DNA from: Paraburkholderia sp. UYCP14C
Lineage (GTDB): Bacteria > Pseudomonadota > Gammaproteobacteria > Burkholderiales > Burkholderiaceae
NCBI RefSeq assembly: GCF_004197395.1
Contig: NZ_SELS01000031.1
Location: 1 to 64,000 of the forward strand
DNA length: 64,000 nucleotides
Reading direction: 5' to 3'
Positions 47,723 to 59,235 of the stretch are shown one piece after another. Numbering within the stretch: the stretch's first letter is position 1; every line of letters begins with the position of its first letter. The notes below the pieces were generated by a model. It was not told where the DNA came from. It did no database searches and saw nothing but the letters and a program-made list of their open reading frames with translations. The position numbers and the translations under genes are program-made.

Positions 47723-48754
47723 ATGAAAGCCACACGAATCTTCCGCCGGCCGCGCGTGCTTATCGTAGGATGCGGCGACGTCGGCATGCGCTGCGTGCCG
47801 CTGTTGCGGCCGCGCGCGCACGTGTTCGCGTTGACGAGCCATGCCGCGCGCTGCGATGAGTTGCGCGCCGCGGGTGTGACGCCGCTCGTCGGCGATCTCG
47901 ACGCGCGCCGCAGTCTCAAACGACTCGCGCGCCTCGCGCCGACGGTGCTGCATCTCGCGCCGCCACAGAAGTCCGGCGACGACGACCGGCGCACTCGCGC
48001 GCTGCTTGCGACGCTGGGTGCCGCGGGCCGCATGCACGCTCGCGCGGCGAGGTCGTCCGTCGCGCCCATCGCGCGATTGCGCCGTACGCGCGCTTCAGGT
48101 CTGGACGCTGAAACACCCGATATTGTACCCGACGGGGTGCGCCGAACCGGTGCTCCGAGCGCACCCGTGCGCATCGTTTACGCGAGCACGACGGGCGTCT
48201 ACGGCGATTGCGGCGGCGCGTGGATCGACGAAACGCGCGCGACGCAGCCCGCGAATGCGCGCGCCAAACGTCGCGTGTCGGCCGAGCGGCAGTTGCGGCG
48301 TGCGACCGCGCGCGGCAGCGTCGCCGCGAGCATCGCGCGGATTCCGGGCATCTATGCGCGCAACCGTCTGCCGCTTGCGCGGCTCGAAAAAGGCACGCCG
48401 GCGCTCGTCGATGCCGACGACGTCTATACGAACCACATCCACGCCGACGACCTCGCCGCGATCCTCGTGCGACTCGCCACGCATGGCCGGCCCGCGCGCG
48501 CACTGCACGCGTCCGACGATTCGGCGCTGAAAATGGGAGAGTATTTCGACGTGGTCGCCGACGCGTTCGGGCTCGCGCGAGCGCCGCGCATCACGCGCGA
48601 GCAGGCGGAGCAGCAGATCGATCCGATGCTGCTGTCGTTCATGCGCGAGTCGCGCCGGCTCGTGAACCGGCGTCTGAAGGAAGAATTGCGGGTGCGTCTG
48701 CGCTATCCGAGCGTCGACGATTTTTTGCGCGAAGCGAGCGGGAAGGGCGGCTAA
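47723..48754 (+). CDS. NAD(P)-binding epimerase-like protein (extended SDR)
   Basis: A 343-residue protein with an N-terminal Rossmann motif VLIVGCGDVGMRCV and the SDR catalytic-region pattern YASTTGVYGDCGGAWIDE. The C-terminus carries VDADDVYTNHIHADDLAAILVRL, as in YeeZ-type epimerase-like proteins. A long Arg/Ala-rich segment (residues 95-145) is low-complexity. Substrate unknown. A TACAAT hexamer ends nine bases before the ATG and no ribosome site is seen. It is divergent from the reductase gene. Confidence 0.83.
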   Translation: MKATRIFRRPRVLIVGCGDVGMRCVPLLRPRAHVFALTSHAARCDELRAAGVTPLVGDLDARRSLKRLARLAPTVLHLAPPQKSGDDDRRTRALLATLGAAGRMHARAARSSVAPIARLRRTRASGLDAETPDIVPDGVRRTGAPSAPVRIVYASTTGVYGDCGGAWIDETRATQPANARAKRRVSAERQLRRATARGSVAASIARIPGIYARNRLPLARLEKGTPALVDADDVYTNHIHADDLAAILVRLATHGRPARALHASDDSALKMGEYFDVVADAFGLARAPRITREQAEQQIDPMLLSFMRESRRLVNRRLKEELRVRLRYPSVDDFLREASGKGG

Positions 48755-48886
48755 GGCGCAGCGGCCGACACGGCCAGCAGCAGAAGGAAAATACCGCCTC
48801 GCGAGGCCGCGCTGCCCCGAAACGAACCGTATCCCCCGCACCGCATTAATGCGCCGCGCAAAACGGGCCGCGCGGTCCAACAGGCA

Positions 48887-49075
48887 TCAGGTCAGCGCCG
48901 GCAGCATTTCCAGCAACAGGAAGCACAGCATGCCGCCGATCAGCGCGCCGATCAGATTCGGGTGGTACTTATGCCGCAGCCGCATGACGATCAGCGATCC
49001 GCCGACCAGCAGCAGCGCAAAGCAGATAAACGCAATCATCGCGTGCGAAAACGCCATCGTGCCGTCGATATGCAT
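48887..49075 (-). CDS. Small two-helix membrane protein
   Basis: A 62-residue protein with two hydrophobic segments (AMIAFICFALLLVGGSLIVM and LIGALIGGMLCFLLLEMLPAL) joined by a basic loop RLRHKYHPN. The ATG at 49075 has a perfect AAGGAGG six bases upstream, so translation is very likely here and not at the upstream in-frame ATG at 49186. No family is recognised. A TonB-like or channel-forming role cannot be claimed; I describe it only as a small inner-membrane protein. Confidence 0.75.
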   Translation of the reverse strand: MHIDGTMAFSHAMIAFICFALLLVGGSLIVMRLRHKYHPNLIGALIGGMLCFLLLEMLPALT

Positions 49076-49243
49076 GGCGCCCCTCCTTGAAACCTTTGTA
49101 GTCGTTTGTTTAGACGAGTATAGGGCGACATGTAAGGAACGGCATGCTGCACCGCAGCGGCCTATGTGCGATGCACCACAATGCACGCGGGCTTTCTCCG
49201 GCGCATCAAGGGCTTAGGCTGGCACTCGCTGCGCGCTAGTCGC

Positions 49244-49954
49244 TTAGCCGGTCCGCAGCGCGGCGAGGCCCGTTTCGTCGAGCCATTGCCATGCGCCGGG
49301 CGCGAGCGTCGCGGGCAGAGCGAGCCCGCCGATCCGCTCGCGATGCAGCGCCTCGCAGCGGTTGCCCGAGGCCGCGATCATCCGCTTGACCTGGTGGTAT
49401 TTGCCTTCGAGCACCGTGAGCGCGAGCGTGTGAGTGTCGCGCGCCTCTGCGTCGAGCGCGGCGCTCGGCTTCGTTTCGCCGTGCAACAGCACGCCGTCGC
49501 GTAGCGCGGCGAGCTGCGCGTCGTCGAGCGGATAGCGGGTGGTCGCGACATAGAGCTTCGGCACCTTGCGTTTCGGCGAGGTGAACTGATGCACGAACTT
49601 GCCGTCGTCGGAGAGCAGCAGCAGACCCGTGGTGTCCTGATCAAGACGGCCGACGCACTGCACGCCGCGCTCGGCGAACTGCGGCGGCAGCAGGCTGAAC
49701 ACGCTCAGATGATGCTGCGGATCGCGCGAGCATTCGTAGCCGACCGGCTTGTTCAGCAGCAGATACGCGTGCTCGCGATACGGCCATTCGACGCCGTCGA
49801 CGCTGAATCGCAACGCGCCGCTATCGATAGCGAAATCGGCATCGGCATCGGTGCAGATAACACCGTCGACGCCGACGCGGCCGTCGCCGATCAGCGCGCG
49901 GCATTGGCGGCGCGAACCGAAACCTTGAGTAAAGAGAATGCTTTCGAGATTCAT
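49244..49954 (-). CDS. rsuA: 16S rRNA pseudouridine synthase (RsuA-like)
   Basis: A 236-residue pseudouridine synthase. An N-terminal S4 RNA-binding domain (MNLESILFTQGFGSRRQCRALI) precedes the catalytic domain with CVGRLDQDTTGLLLLSDDG (catalytic Asp) and TVLEGKYHQVKRMIAASGNRCEALHRERIG. Length and motifs fit RsuA (16S U516). Start at ATG 49954; the frame upstream is Arg/Ser-rich and non-coding. Confidence 0.9.
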   Translation of the reverse strand: MNLESILFTQGFGSRRQCRALIGDGRVGVDGVICTDADADFAIDSGALRFSVDGVEWPYREHAYLLLNKPVGYECSRDPQHHLSVFSLLPPQFAERGVQCVGRLDQDTTGLLLLSDDGKFVHQFTSPKRKVPKLYVATTRYPLDDAQLAALRDGVLLHGETKPSAALDAEARDTHTLALTVLEGKYHQVKRMIAASGNRCEALHRERIGGLALPATLAPGAWQWLDETGLAALRTG

Positions 49955-50048
49955 GGCGAGCGAAGAATAACACCGCAAGAAGCGGAGCGCCCCGCCAGCC
50001 CCGAGCGCCGACGATGAATACCTCACGTCAAACCTCGGGAGTGCATCG

Positions 50049-51323
50049 ATGTCCGCCACGTCTTCGTCTTCATCGTCTTCGCCTTCGTCTTCCAGCGCGC
50101 AACGACTACCCCGCGCATTCCAGCGTCTCGCCTGGTCGAACCTGTGCGCGCAATCGGCCGAGCAGATCAGTCTCGCCGCCGCGCCGCTCGTCGCGGTGTT
50201 CGCGCTCGGCGCCAACGCGCGCGACACCGGTCTGCTGCAAACCGCGCAGACGCTGCCGTTCCTGTTGCTGTCGATGCCGCTCGGCGTCTGGGCCGATCGC
50301 CGTTCGCGCCGCGTGCTGATGACGCTCGCCGAAAGCGTGCGTGTCTGCGCGATGCTGTGCGTGCTGCTGCTGGTGCTCACGCATGCGCTGAGCCTGCCGC
50401 TACTCGCCGCGCTCGGCTTCGTCGCCGCGACGGGCACGGTTGCCTACAACGTGGCGGCGCCGTCGCTGGTGCCGTCGATCGTGCCGCGCGAGGCCTATGC
50501 GAACGCGAATGGCCGGCTCGAACTCGCGCGCAGCGTCGCGTACTCGGCGGGTCCGGCGTTGGGCGGCGTGCTGGTCGGCTGGATCGGCGCGGGCTGGGCG
50601 TATGGCGGCGCGGCGATGTTGTCCGCGTTCGCGGTCGCGTTGCTCGCGGGCTTGCGCGAGCCGCCGCGAGCGGCCGCGCCGCGGCGCCACTTCATGCTGG
50701 AGCTGCGCGACGGCACGCGCTTCGTGCTGCGCGATCCGCTGTTGCTGCCGATGCTGCTCACCGCCGTGTTCTTCAATCTCGGCTTCTTCATCCTGCAGGC
50801 GGTCTACGTGCCGTACGCGGTGCATCGGCTCGGGCTCGATGCCTCGGCGGTCGGCGTGACGCTCGGCGCGTACGGTGTCGGCATGGTCTGCGGCGCGCTC
50901 GCCGCGCCCGCGATCGCGCGGCGTCTCGCGTTCGGGCGTCTGCTGATCATCGGGCCGTCGTGCGGCCTGCTCGCGTCGCTCGTGATGGCGGCGACGCTCA
51001 TCGCGCCATCGTTCTGGCTCGCGCTCGCGAGCTTCTTCCTGCTCGGCGCGGGACCGATCCTGTGGGTCGTCGGCTCGACCACGCTGCGTCAGGCGATCAC
51101 ACCCGAACGGATGATCGGCCGCGTGTCCGCGCTGATCAGCACCGCCACCTACGGCGCGCGGCCGGTGGGCGCGCTGCTCGGCGCCGTCCTCAGCGCGCGC
51201 TGGAGCATCGACCTGTGCCTCGTCGCGGCGTCGTTCGCGTTCATGGTGCAGGCGCTGATCATCGTGATGTCGCCGGCGGCGCGGCTCACGGGCATTCCCG
51301 AGCAGAGCGCGGCGGCATGCTGA
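50049..51323 (+). CDS. MFS transporter (enterobactin-exporter-like family)
   Basis: A 424-residue protein with about twelve hydrophobic helices. The N-terminal cytoplasmic tail is Ser-rich. The first MFS loop signature is MPLGVWADRRSRRVLM and the repeat in the second half is GPILWVVGSTTLRQAITPERMIGR. The pattern matches the EntS/MFS_3 subgroup of drug or siderophore exporters; the substrate is unknown. GGGAG precedes the ATG. No siderophore biosynthesis gene is adjacent. Confidence 0.85.
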   Translation: MSATSSSSSSSPSSSSAQRLPRAFQRLAWSNLCAQSAEQISLAAAPLVAVFALGANARDTGLLQTAQTLPFLLLSMPLGVWADRRSRRVLMTLAESVRVCAMLCVLLLVLTHALSLPLLAALGFVAATGTVAYNVAAPSLVPSIVPREAYANANGRLELARSVAYSAGPALGGVLVGWIGAGWAYGGAAMLSAFAVALLAGLREPPRAAAPRRHFMLELRDGTRFVLRDPLLLPMLLTAVFFNLGFFILQAVYVPYAVHRLGLDASAVGVTLGAYGVGMVCGALAAPAIARRLAFGRLLIIGPSCGLLASLVMAATLIAPSFWLALASFFLLGAGPILWVVGSTTLRQAITPERMIGRVSALISTATYGARPVGALLGAVLSARWSIDLCLVAASFAFMVQALIIVMSPAARLTGIPEQSAAAC

Positions 51324-51365
51324 TGACGGCACGCGGCACGCGGCACGCAAAGAGGCCCCCAATCG

Positions 51366-51393
51366 CCCCGATGAAAATGGATTTTCATCGGGG
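51366..51393. promoter_or_regulatory. Inverted repeat with ATGAAAAT arms upstream of the RpiR gene
   Basis: CCCCGATGAAAAT and ATTTTCATCGGGG (51366-51378, 51381-51393) form a perfect 13-base dyad with a two-base centre. Further copies of the same core (ATGAAAAT at 51459, TTTCAT at 51486, ATTTCAT at 51501) lie in the AT-rich stretch just before the RpiR gene. No T run follows the dyad, so operator function is more likely than termination. Confidence 0.5.
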
Positions 51394-51543
51394 TGCGGCA
51401 TGCGCGAATGCTGAACTCCCTTGTCTGAAGGGCTTTGGTCGGTGAAAACCCTCGAATTATGAAAATGAATTTTTTTCGGCGCGTGTTTCATGTAAATATA
51501 ATTTCATCCAGTTCACCTAGAACAACCGCGCCTGTCCGCTCGC

Positions 51544-52635
51544 ATGATCCATCACCCGTCCGCTGTGTCGAACCCCGCCGAGCAGGCCATCGCCGCGCGC
51601 ATCACCGCCGCGATGCCGACGCTCACGCCGATCCACCAGCGCATGGGCGAGTACGTGCTGGCCAATCTGTTCCGCGCGGCGACGATGCGCATCGACGAAC
51701 TCGCGAGCGTGGTCGGTGCGTCGGTCGCGAGCGCGAATCGCTTTGCGCGCGCGCTCGGCTTCGACGGTTATCCGCAGTTCCGCGAGGCGCTCGTGCGTGG
51801 CTTCGAGGCGACGCTCGCGCCGGTCGAGCGGCTGCGCAGCGCGCAGGAAACGCTCGCGGCCGGTGACGATCTGATCGACGCGTCGCTCGAGCAGGCCGCC
51901 AACAATCTGCATGCGACGCGCACGTCGATCGATCGCGCGACTGCCGACGCCGCCGTCGACGCGATCATCGCCGCGCGCCGCGTATTCGTGATCGGCTTCG
52001 GCGCCAGCGCCTTTCTCGCGGGCCTGATGGAGCACGGGCTGCTGCCGTATCACGACAACGTGCATTCGCTCGCGCTGAACGGCGGACCGTCGCATGCGGC
52101 GCGGCACCTGGTGGGTTCCGGCGCGGGAGATCTAGTGATCGGCATCGCGTTTCCGCGCTATGTCGAGGACACGATCGAGTTGGCGCGCCGCGCCTCCGAA
52201 CGCGGCGCGCGCGTGCTCGCACTCACCGACGGTCCGCGCTCGCCGCTCGTGCGATTCGCGGACCTGGCGCTGTATGTCCGCACCGACCGGCGTCTCGCGT
52301 CGAATGCCGATTCGGCCGTGCTCGCGGTGATCGAGGCGTTGTGCGACGCGGTCGCGTATCGCGCGCAACGCTCGGTCAAGGCGGCCGCCGAGGTCAGCGA
52401 GTTCGTGCTGCCGTGGCTGTTCGATCCGCAGTCCGGCGCAGGCGGTGCCGCGCAGGAGCCTGTTCGTGCCGCGAGCAAAGCCGTGCGCGCGAAGTCTGCG
52501 AAGCCCAAAACCGGCGACGGCGCAAAGGCCGACAGCACTCGAGCCAAACGCGTGAAAGCCACGGACACCGAAGCAAAAGCCATCACGGCAGCCCGCATTC
52601 CCCGCAACAATCGCACTCCACGATCCAAACGATGA
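51544..52635 (+). CDS. RpiR/MurR-family transcription regulator with basic C-terminal tail
   Basis: A 363-residue regulator. Residues 10-85 form the RpiR helix-turn-helix (LTPIHQRMGEYVLAN, then ELASVVGASVASANRFARALGFDGYPQFREAL). A SIS sugar-isomerase domain follows at about 130-260, with VIGFGASAFLAGLME and GAGDLVIGIAFP. The last 65 residues are an unusual Lys/Arg/Ala-rich tail, histone H1-like, absent from typical RpiR proteins. It overlaps the isoaspartyl peptidase gene by four bases and so heads the peptide operon. It probably senses a ligand through the SIS domain and binds the repeats upstream. Start ATG 51544 lacks a clear ribosome site. Confidence 0.87.
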   Translation: MIHHPSAVSNPAEQAIAARITAAMPTLTPIHQRMGEYVLANLFRAATMRIDELASVVGASVASANRFARALGFDGYPQFREALVRGFEATLAPVERLRSAQETLAAGDDLIDASLEQAANNLHATRTSIDRATADAAVDAIIAARRVFVIGFGASAFLAGLMEHGLLPYHDNVHSLALNGGPSHAARHLVGSGAGDLVIGIAFPRYVEDTIELARRASERGARVLALTDGPRSPLVRFADLALYVRTDRRLASNADSAVLAVIEALCDAVAYRAQRSVKAAAEVSEFVLPWLFDPQSGAGGAAQEPVRAASKAVRAKSAKPKTGDGAKADSTRAKRVKATDTEAKAITAARIPRNNRTPRSKR

Positions 52636-53621
52636 ACTCCAACGCAGTCATTGCCATTCACGGCGGGGCAGGGACGATCCTGCGCACGTCGATGTCAGCC
52701 AGCGCCGAAGCTGACTATCACGCGGCGCTCAACGCGGTGCTGAGCGCCGGCCAGCGCGTGCTCGCCGATGGCGGCAGCGCGCTCGACGCGGTCAGCGAAG
52801 CGGTACGGCTGCTCGAAGACTGCGCGCTCTTCAACGCGGGCCACGGCGCGGTCTACACCGCGGCCGGCACGCACGAGCTCGACGCCGCGATCATGGACGG
52901 CCGCACGCTCGACGCGGGCGCGATCTGCTGCGTGAAGCGCGTGCGCAATCCGATTCTGGCCGCGCGCCGCGTGCTCGAGCGCAGCGACCACGTGCTGTTC
53001 ACCGGTGAAGGCGCGGAAGCGTTCGCGATCGCGCAGGGGCTCGAATTCGTCGATAACAGCTACTTCGATACCGACGCGCGCTATCGTCAATGGCAGCTCG
53101 CGCGCGAGCAGCAGCGCCCGATGCTCGATCACGACGCCGCGACGCTCGCGTCCACCGCGTCGAATAACGACGACCCGATGCCGCACGAACCGATCGATCC
53201 GAACCGCAAGTTCGGCACCGTCGGCGCGGTCGCGCTCGACCGCCACGGGCATCTCGCCGCGGCGACCTCGACGGGCGGCGTCACCAACAAGCAGGTGGGC
53301 CGCGTCGGCGACACGCCGCTGATCGGCGCGGGCTGCTACGCGGACGACGCGACCTGCGCGGTGTCGACCACCGGCTCCGGCGAGATGTTCATGCGCATGG
53401 TCGCCGCCTACGACGTCGCCGCGCAGATGGCCTATCGCCAGGTCTCGCTCGAAGAGGCCGCGCACGATGTCGTGATGAACCGCCTGCCGAAGATCGACGG
53501 ACGCGGCGGCCTCGTCGCCGTCGACGCGCAGGGCAACGTCACGCTGTCGTTCAACACCGAAGGCATGTATCGCGGTTTCGCGCGGCTCGGCGAAGCGCCG
53601 GTGACGGCGATCTATCGCTAG
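52632..53621 (+). CDS. iaaA: Isoaspartyl peptidase / L-asparaginase (plant type)
   Basis: A 329-residue Ntn-hydrolase precursor that self-cleaves before a Thr to give alpha and beta chains. The cleavage site is Gly195-Thr196 in [25 protein letters not shown]; the N-terminal [11 protein letters not shown] and the NAGHGAVYT segments are family markers. It hydrolyses isoaspartyl (beta-aspartyl) dipeptides and weakly asparagine. The start overlaps the regulator stop by four bases. iaaA next to gsiABCD is also the E. coli arrangement. Confidence 0.92.
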   Translation: MNSNAVIAIHGGAGTILRTSMSASAEADYHAALNAVLSAGQRVLADGGSALDAVSEAVRLLEDCALFNAGHGAVYTAAGTHELDAAIMDGRTLDAGAICCVKRVRNPILAARRVLERSDHVLFTGEGAEAFAIAQGLEFVDNSYFDTDARYRQWQLAREQQRPMLDHDAATLASTASNNDDPMPHEPIDPNRKFGTVGAVALDRHGHLAAATSTGGVTNKQVGRVGDTPLIGAGCYADDATCAVSTTGSGEMFMRMVAAYDVAAQMAYRQVSLEEAAHDVVMNRLPKIDGRGGLVAVDAQGNVTLSFNTEGMYRGFARLGEAPVTAIYR

Positions 53622-53691
53622 CCGCCGGCGCGCGTCGCCACCTTGCCGCAGCCCCGTTAGCCGCGTTCGCATTCAAAGCAAAGGAATCACC

Positions 53692-55614
<1,923 letters not shown>

Positions 55615-55722
55615 GCGAAGCGTCGCACCGCGTGGGAGTTGATCGACCTGAAGCAGCACCCACAGCACCAGCCAACCATAACGACCCTGTCACACCCTTA
55701 ACTCGCAGCCTGGAGCAACCTC

Positions 55723-57285
55723 ATGAACCTGCTGTTCCCGTCCTCTCCGTTTCGTTTGCGCGCGCTCGTCAGCGGCGGCGCGGTGGTGTTCGCGATGCTC
55801 GCGGGCAATCTGGCGCACGCCGAAACCACGGCCGTGATGGCCGTCGCGTCGACCTTCACGTCGCTCGATCCGTACGACGCGAACGACACGCTGTCGCAGG
55901 CAGTCGCGAAGTCGTTCTACCAGGGGCTGTTCGGCTTCGACAAGGACATGAAGCTCGGCAACGTGCTCGCCGACAGCTATGAGGCGAGCCCCGACGCGCG
56001 CGTCTATACGATCAAGCTGCGCCATGGCGTGAAGTTCCAGGACGGCACCGACTTCAACGCGGCGGCCGTGAAAGCGAACTTCGACCGCGTGACCGATCCG
56101 GCCAACAAGCTGAAGCGCTACAACATGTTCAGCCGCATCGAGAAGACCGAAGTGGTCGATCCGTACACGGTGCGCATTACGCTGAAGGCGCCGTTCTCGG
56201 CGTTCGTCAACGTGCTCGCGCATCCGTCGGCGGTGATGATCTCGCCGGACGCACTGAAGAAGTACGGCAAGGACATCGGGTTTCATCCGGTCGGCACAGG
56301 TCCGTTCGAACTCGTCAAGTGGGACCCGGCCGGCGACCTGACCGTGAAGAAGTTCGACGGCTACTGGAAGAAGGGTTATCCGAAGATCGATGCGATCGAC
56401 TGGAAGCCGGTCGTCGACAACAACACGCGCGCCGCGCTGATGCGCACCGGCGAAGCGGACTTCGCATTCCAGGTGCCGTTCGAGCAGGCCGCGCAACTGC
56501 AGTCGAGCCCGAAGGTCGATCTGATCGCGGCGCCGTCGATCATCGAGCGCTACATCAGCATGAACATGAACCAGAAGCCGTTCGACAACCCGAAGGTGCG
56601 CGAAGCGCTGAACTATGCGGTCAACAAGGAAGCGCTGACCAAGGTTGCGTTCGCCGGTTACGCGACGCCGGCCGACGGCGTGGTGCCGCAGGGCGTCGAC
56701 TATGCGGTCAAGCTCGGCCCCTGGCCGTACGATCCGGCGAAGGCGCGTGCACTGCTGAAGGAAGCGGGCTATCCGAACGGTTTCGAAACGACGCTGTGGT
56801 CCGCGTATAACTACTCGACCGCGCAGAAGGTGATCCAGTTCGTGCAGCAGCAGCTCGCGCAGGTCGGCATCAAGGCAAGCGTCGAGGCGCTCGAAGCGGG
56901 GCAGCGCGTCGCCAAGGTCGAAAGCGCGCAGGACCCGGCGACCGCGCCGGTGCGCATGTACTACGCGGGCTGGTCGTCGTCGACCGGCGAGGCGGACTGG
57001 GCGATCAGCCCGCTGCTCGCCGGCTACTCGATCCCGCCGAAGATGGTCAACACGTCGTACTACAAGAGCGACGCGGTCGACAACGATCTGAAGCAGGCCC
57101 TCGAAACCACCGACCGCACGCAGAAGGCCACGCTCTACACCGATGCGCAGAAGCGCATCTGGGCCGACGCGCCGTGGATCTTCCTCGTCAAGGAGAAGGT
57201 CGTGTATGCGCGCAGCAAGCGTCTGTCGGGCGCTTACGTCGCGCCGGACGGCTCGTTCAACTTCGACGAGATCGCGATCAAGTGA
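55723..57285 (+). CDS. gsiB: GsiB-type periplasmic solute-binding protein
   Basis: A 520-residue SBP family 5 protein with a Sec signal peptide (hydrophobic region about residues 14-30, cleavage after AHA near residue 33). Domain pieces are [44 protein letters not shown] and [24 protein letters not shown] ribosome site precedes the ATG. It delivers glutathione or short peptides to GsiCD. Confidence 0.92.
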   Translation: MNLLFPSSPFRLRALVSGGAVVFAMLAGNLAHAETTAVMAVASTFTSLDPYDANDTLSQAVAKSFYQGLFGFDKDMKLGNVLADSYEASPDARVYTIKLRHGVKFQDGTDFNAAAVKANFDRVTDPANKLKRYNMFSRIEKTEVVDPYTVRITLKAPFSAFVNVLAHPSAVMISPDALKKYGKDIGFHPVGTGPFELVKWDPAGDLTVKKFDGYWKKGYPKIDAIDWKPVVDNNTRAALMRTGEADFAFQVPFEQAAQLQSSPKVDLIAAPSIIERYISMNMNQKPFDNPKVREALNYAVNKEALTKVAFAGYATPADGVVPQGVDYAVKLGPWPYDPAKARALLKEAGYPNGFETTLWSAYNYSTAQKVIQFVQQQLAQVGIKASVEALEAGQRVAKVESAQDPATAPVRMYYAGWSSSTGEADWAISPLLAGYSIPPKMVNTSYYKSDAVDNDLKQALETTDRTQKATLYTDAQKRIWADAPWIFLVKEKVVYARSKRLSGAYVAPDGSFNFDEIAIK

Positions 57286-57401
57286 TGAGCTGACGAGGCG
57301 GCATGCGCAGGCGGCGGCTTACCCAGGCCGTCGCCGCGCACGCTGCTTCGTTGCCCGCCTCATTTGCCGCTCATCTGCCGCTCATTCGCCGGACTGGTTT
57401 C

Positions 57402-58322
57402 ATGCTGAACTTCCTCGTCAAACGACTCTTTGGCCTGCTGCCGACGCTCTTCATCGTCGCCGTGCTGGTGTTCCTGTTCGTGCATCTGCTGCCGGGCGAT
57501 CCGGCGCGGCTCGCCGCCGGCCCCGAAGCGGACGAGGCGACCGTCACGCTGGTGCGCGCCGATCTCGGCCTCGACAAGCCGTTGCCGCAGCAGTTCGTGC
57601 GGTTCTTCTGGCGGATGGCGCACGGCGACTTCGGCATGTCGACACGCAGCAAGCGACCGGTGAGCCAGGAGATCGCGGAGCGCTTCTTCCCGACGCTGTG
57701 GCTGACCATCGCGAGCATGGTGTGGGCGGTCGTGATCGGCATGGCGATCGGCATCGCCTCGGCGGTGTGGCGCAACCGCTGGCCGGACCGTCTCGGCATG
57801 ACGCTCGCGGTATCGGGCATTTCGTTTCCGGCGTTCGCGCTCGGCATGCTGCTGATGGAGATTTTCTCGGTGCAACTCGGCTGGCTGCCGATCGTCGGCG
57901 ACGGTTCGTGGCGCAGCTACGTGCTCCCTTCGCTGACGCTCGGCGCGGCGGTCGCGGCCGTGATGGCGCGCTTTACGCGGGCCTCGTTCGTCGAGGTGCT
58001 GCACGAGGACTTCGTGCGCACCGCGCGTGCGAAGGGCGTGCCCGAGCGGCTCGTGATCGTCAAGCACTGCCTGCGCAACGCGCTGATTCCCGTCGTCACG
58101 ATGATGGGTCTGCAGTTCGGCTTTCTGCTCGGCGGCTCGATCGTCGTCGAGGTGGTGTTCAACTGGCCGGGCCTGGGACAGTTGCTCGTCGATGCAGTGT
58201 CGATGCGCGACTATCCGATCATCCAGGCTTTGGTGCTGTTGTTCTCGCTCGAATTCATCATCATCAACCTGATCGTCGACGTGCTGTACGCGGTGATCAA
58301 CCCAACCATCCGTTTCAAGTGA
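57402..58322 (+). CDS. gsiC: GsiC-type permease of peptide/glutathione importer
   Basis: A 306-residue DppB-type permease. It begins [34 protein letters not shown], the usual first helix and LLPGDP motif, and has the ATPase-contact segment [23 protein letters not shown]. Six membrane helices are apparent. The ATG at 57402 lacks an obvious ribosome site; an upstream in-frame ATG (57303) would add Arg/Ala-rich residues and is less likely. Confidence 0.92.
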   Translation: MLNFLVKRLFGLLPTLFIVAVLVFLFVHLLPGDPARLAAGPEADEATVTLVRADLGLDKPLPQQFVRFFWRMAHGDFGMSTRSKRPVSQEIAERFFPTLWLTIASMVWAVVIGMAIGIASAVWRNRWPDRLGMTLAVSGISFPAFALGMLLMEIFSVQLGWLPIVGDGSWRSYVLPSLTLGAAVAAVMARFTRASFVEVLHEDFVRTARAKGVPERLVIVKHCLRNALIPVVTMMGLQFGFLLGGSIVVEVVFNWPGLGQLLVDAVSMRDYPIIQALVLLFSLEFIIINLIVDVLYAVINPTIRFK

Positions 58323-58329
58323 GGCCCGC

Positions 58330-59235
58330 ATGAGCACCACCGCTACCGGGCCGAACGCGGCCAATCCCGCCGCCGCCGAACGCGCGATCCGCACGCCGTG
58401 GAGCGAGTTCTGGCGCAAGTTCCGCAAGCAGCATGTGGCGATGGCCGCCGGCGTGTTCGTGCTGCTGCTGATCGTGATCGCGATCATCGCGCCGCACATC
58501 GTGCCGTACGACCCCGAAAACTTCTTCGACTACGACGCGCTGAACGCGGGGCCGTCGGCCGCGCACTGGTTCGGCGTCGATTCGCTGGGCCGCGATATTT
58601 TCAGCCGCATCCTCGTCGGTTCGCGCATTTCACTCGAGGCGGGCTTTCTGTCCGTTGCGATCGGCGCGGTGATCGGCACGTTCTTCGGTCTGCTCGCCGG
58701 TTACTACGAGGGCTGGTGGGATCGCATCACGATGCGCGTGGCCGACGTGCTGTTCGCATTCCCCGGCATTCTGCTCGCGATCGGCGTGGTCGCGATTCTC
58801 GGCAACGGCATGATCAACGTGATCTGCGCGGTGGCGATCTTCAGCATCCCGGCGTTCGCGCGGCTCGTGCGCGGCAATACGCTGATGCTCAAGCAGCTTA
58901 CCTATATCGAGGCGGCGCGCAGCATCGGCGCGTCGGACTGGACGATCATCATGCGGCACATTCTGCCGGGCACGATTTCATCGGTCGTCGTGTATCTGAC
59001 GATGCGCATCGGCACCTCGATCATCACGGCGGCGAGCCTGTCGTTTCTCGGCCTGGGCGCGCAGCCGCCGACGCCGGAGTGGGGCGCGATGCTCAACGAA
59101 GCACGCGCCGACATGGTGACCGCGCCGCACATCGCGCTGTTTCCGAGCCTCGCCATTTTTCTGACCGTGCTCGCGTTCAACCTGCTCGGCGACGGTCTGC
59201 GCGATGCGCTCGATCCGAAGCTGGACCGGCCATGA
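58330..59235 (+). CDS. gsiD: GsiD-type permease of peptide/glutathione importer
   Basis: A 301-residue DppC-type permease with the [21 protein letters not shown] motif, the ATPase-contact loop [23 protein letters not shown] and the C-terminal [15 protein letters not shown] sequence. It starts seven bases after gsiC and its stop overlaps the next gene's start by four bases. Confidence 0.93.
   Translation: MSTTATGPNAANPAAAERAIRTPWSEFWRKFRKQHVAMAAGVFVLLLIVIAIIAPHIVPYDPENFFDYDALNAGPSAAHWFGVDSLGRDIFSRILVGSRISLEAGFLSVAIGAVIGTFFGLLAGYYEGWWDRITMRVADVLFAFPGILLAIGVVAILGNGMINVICAVAIFSIPAFARLVRGNTLMLKQLTYIEAARSIGASDWTIIMRHILPGTISSVVVYLTMRIGTSIITAASLSFLGLGAQPPTPEWGAMLNEARADMVTAPHIALFPSLAIFLTVLAFNLLGDGLRDALDPKLDRP

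Noticed and set aside
58398..59231. Long N-terminal extension of the DmpA-type peptidase
   Set aside because: The upstream frame lies wholly inside gsiD in another frame and is Arg-rich; the ATG at 59232 overlaps the gsiD stop as in the other operon junctions.
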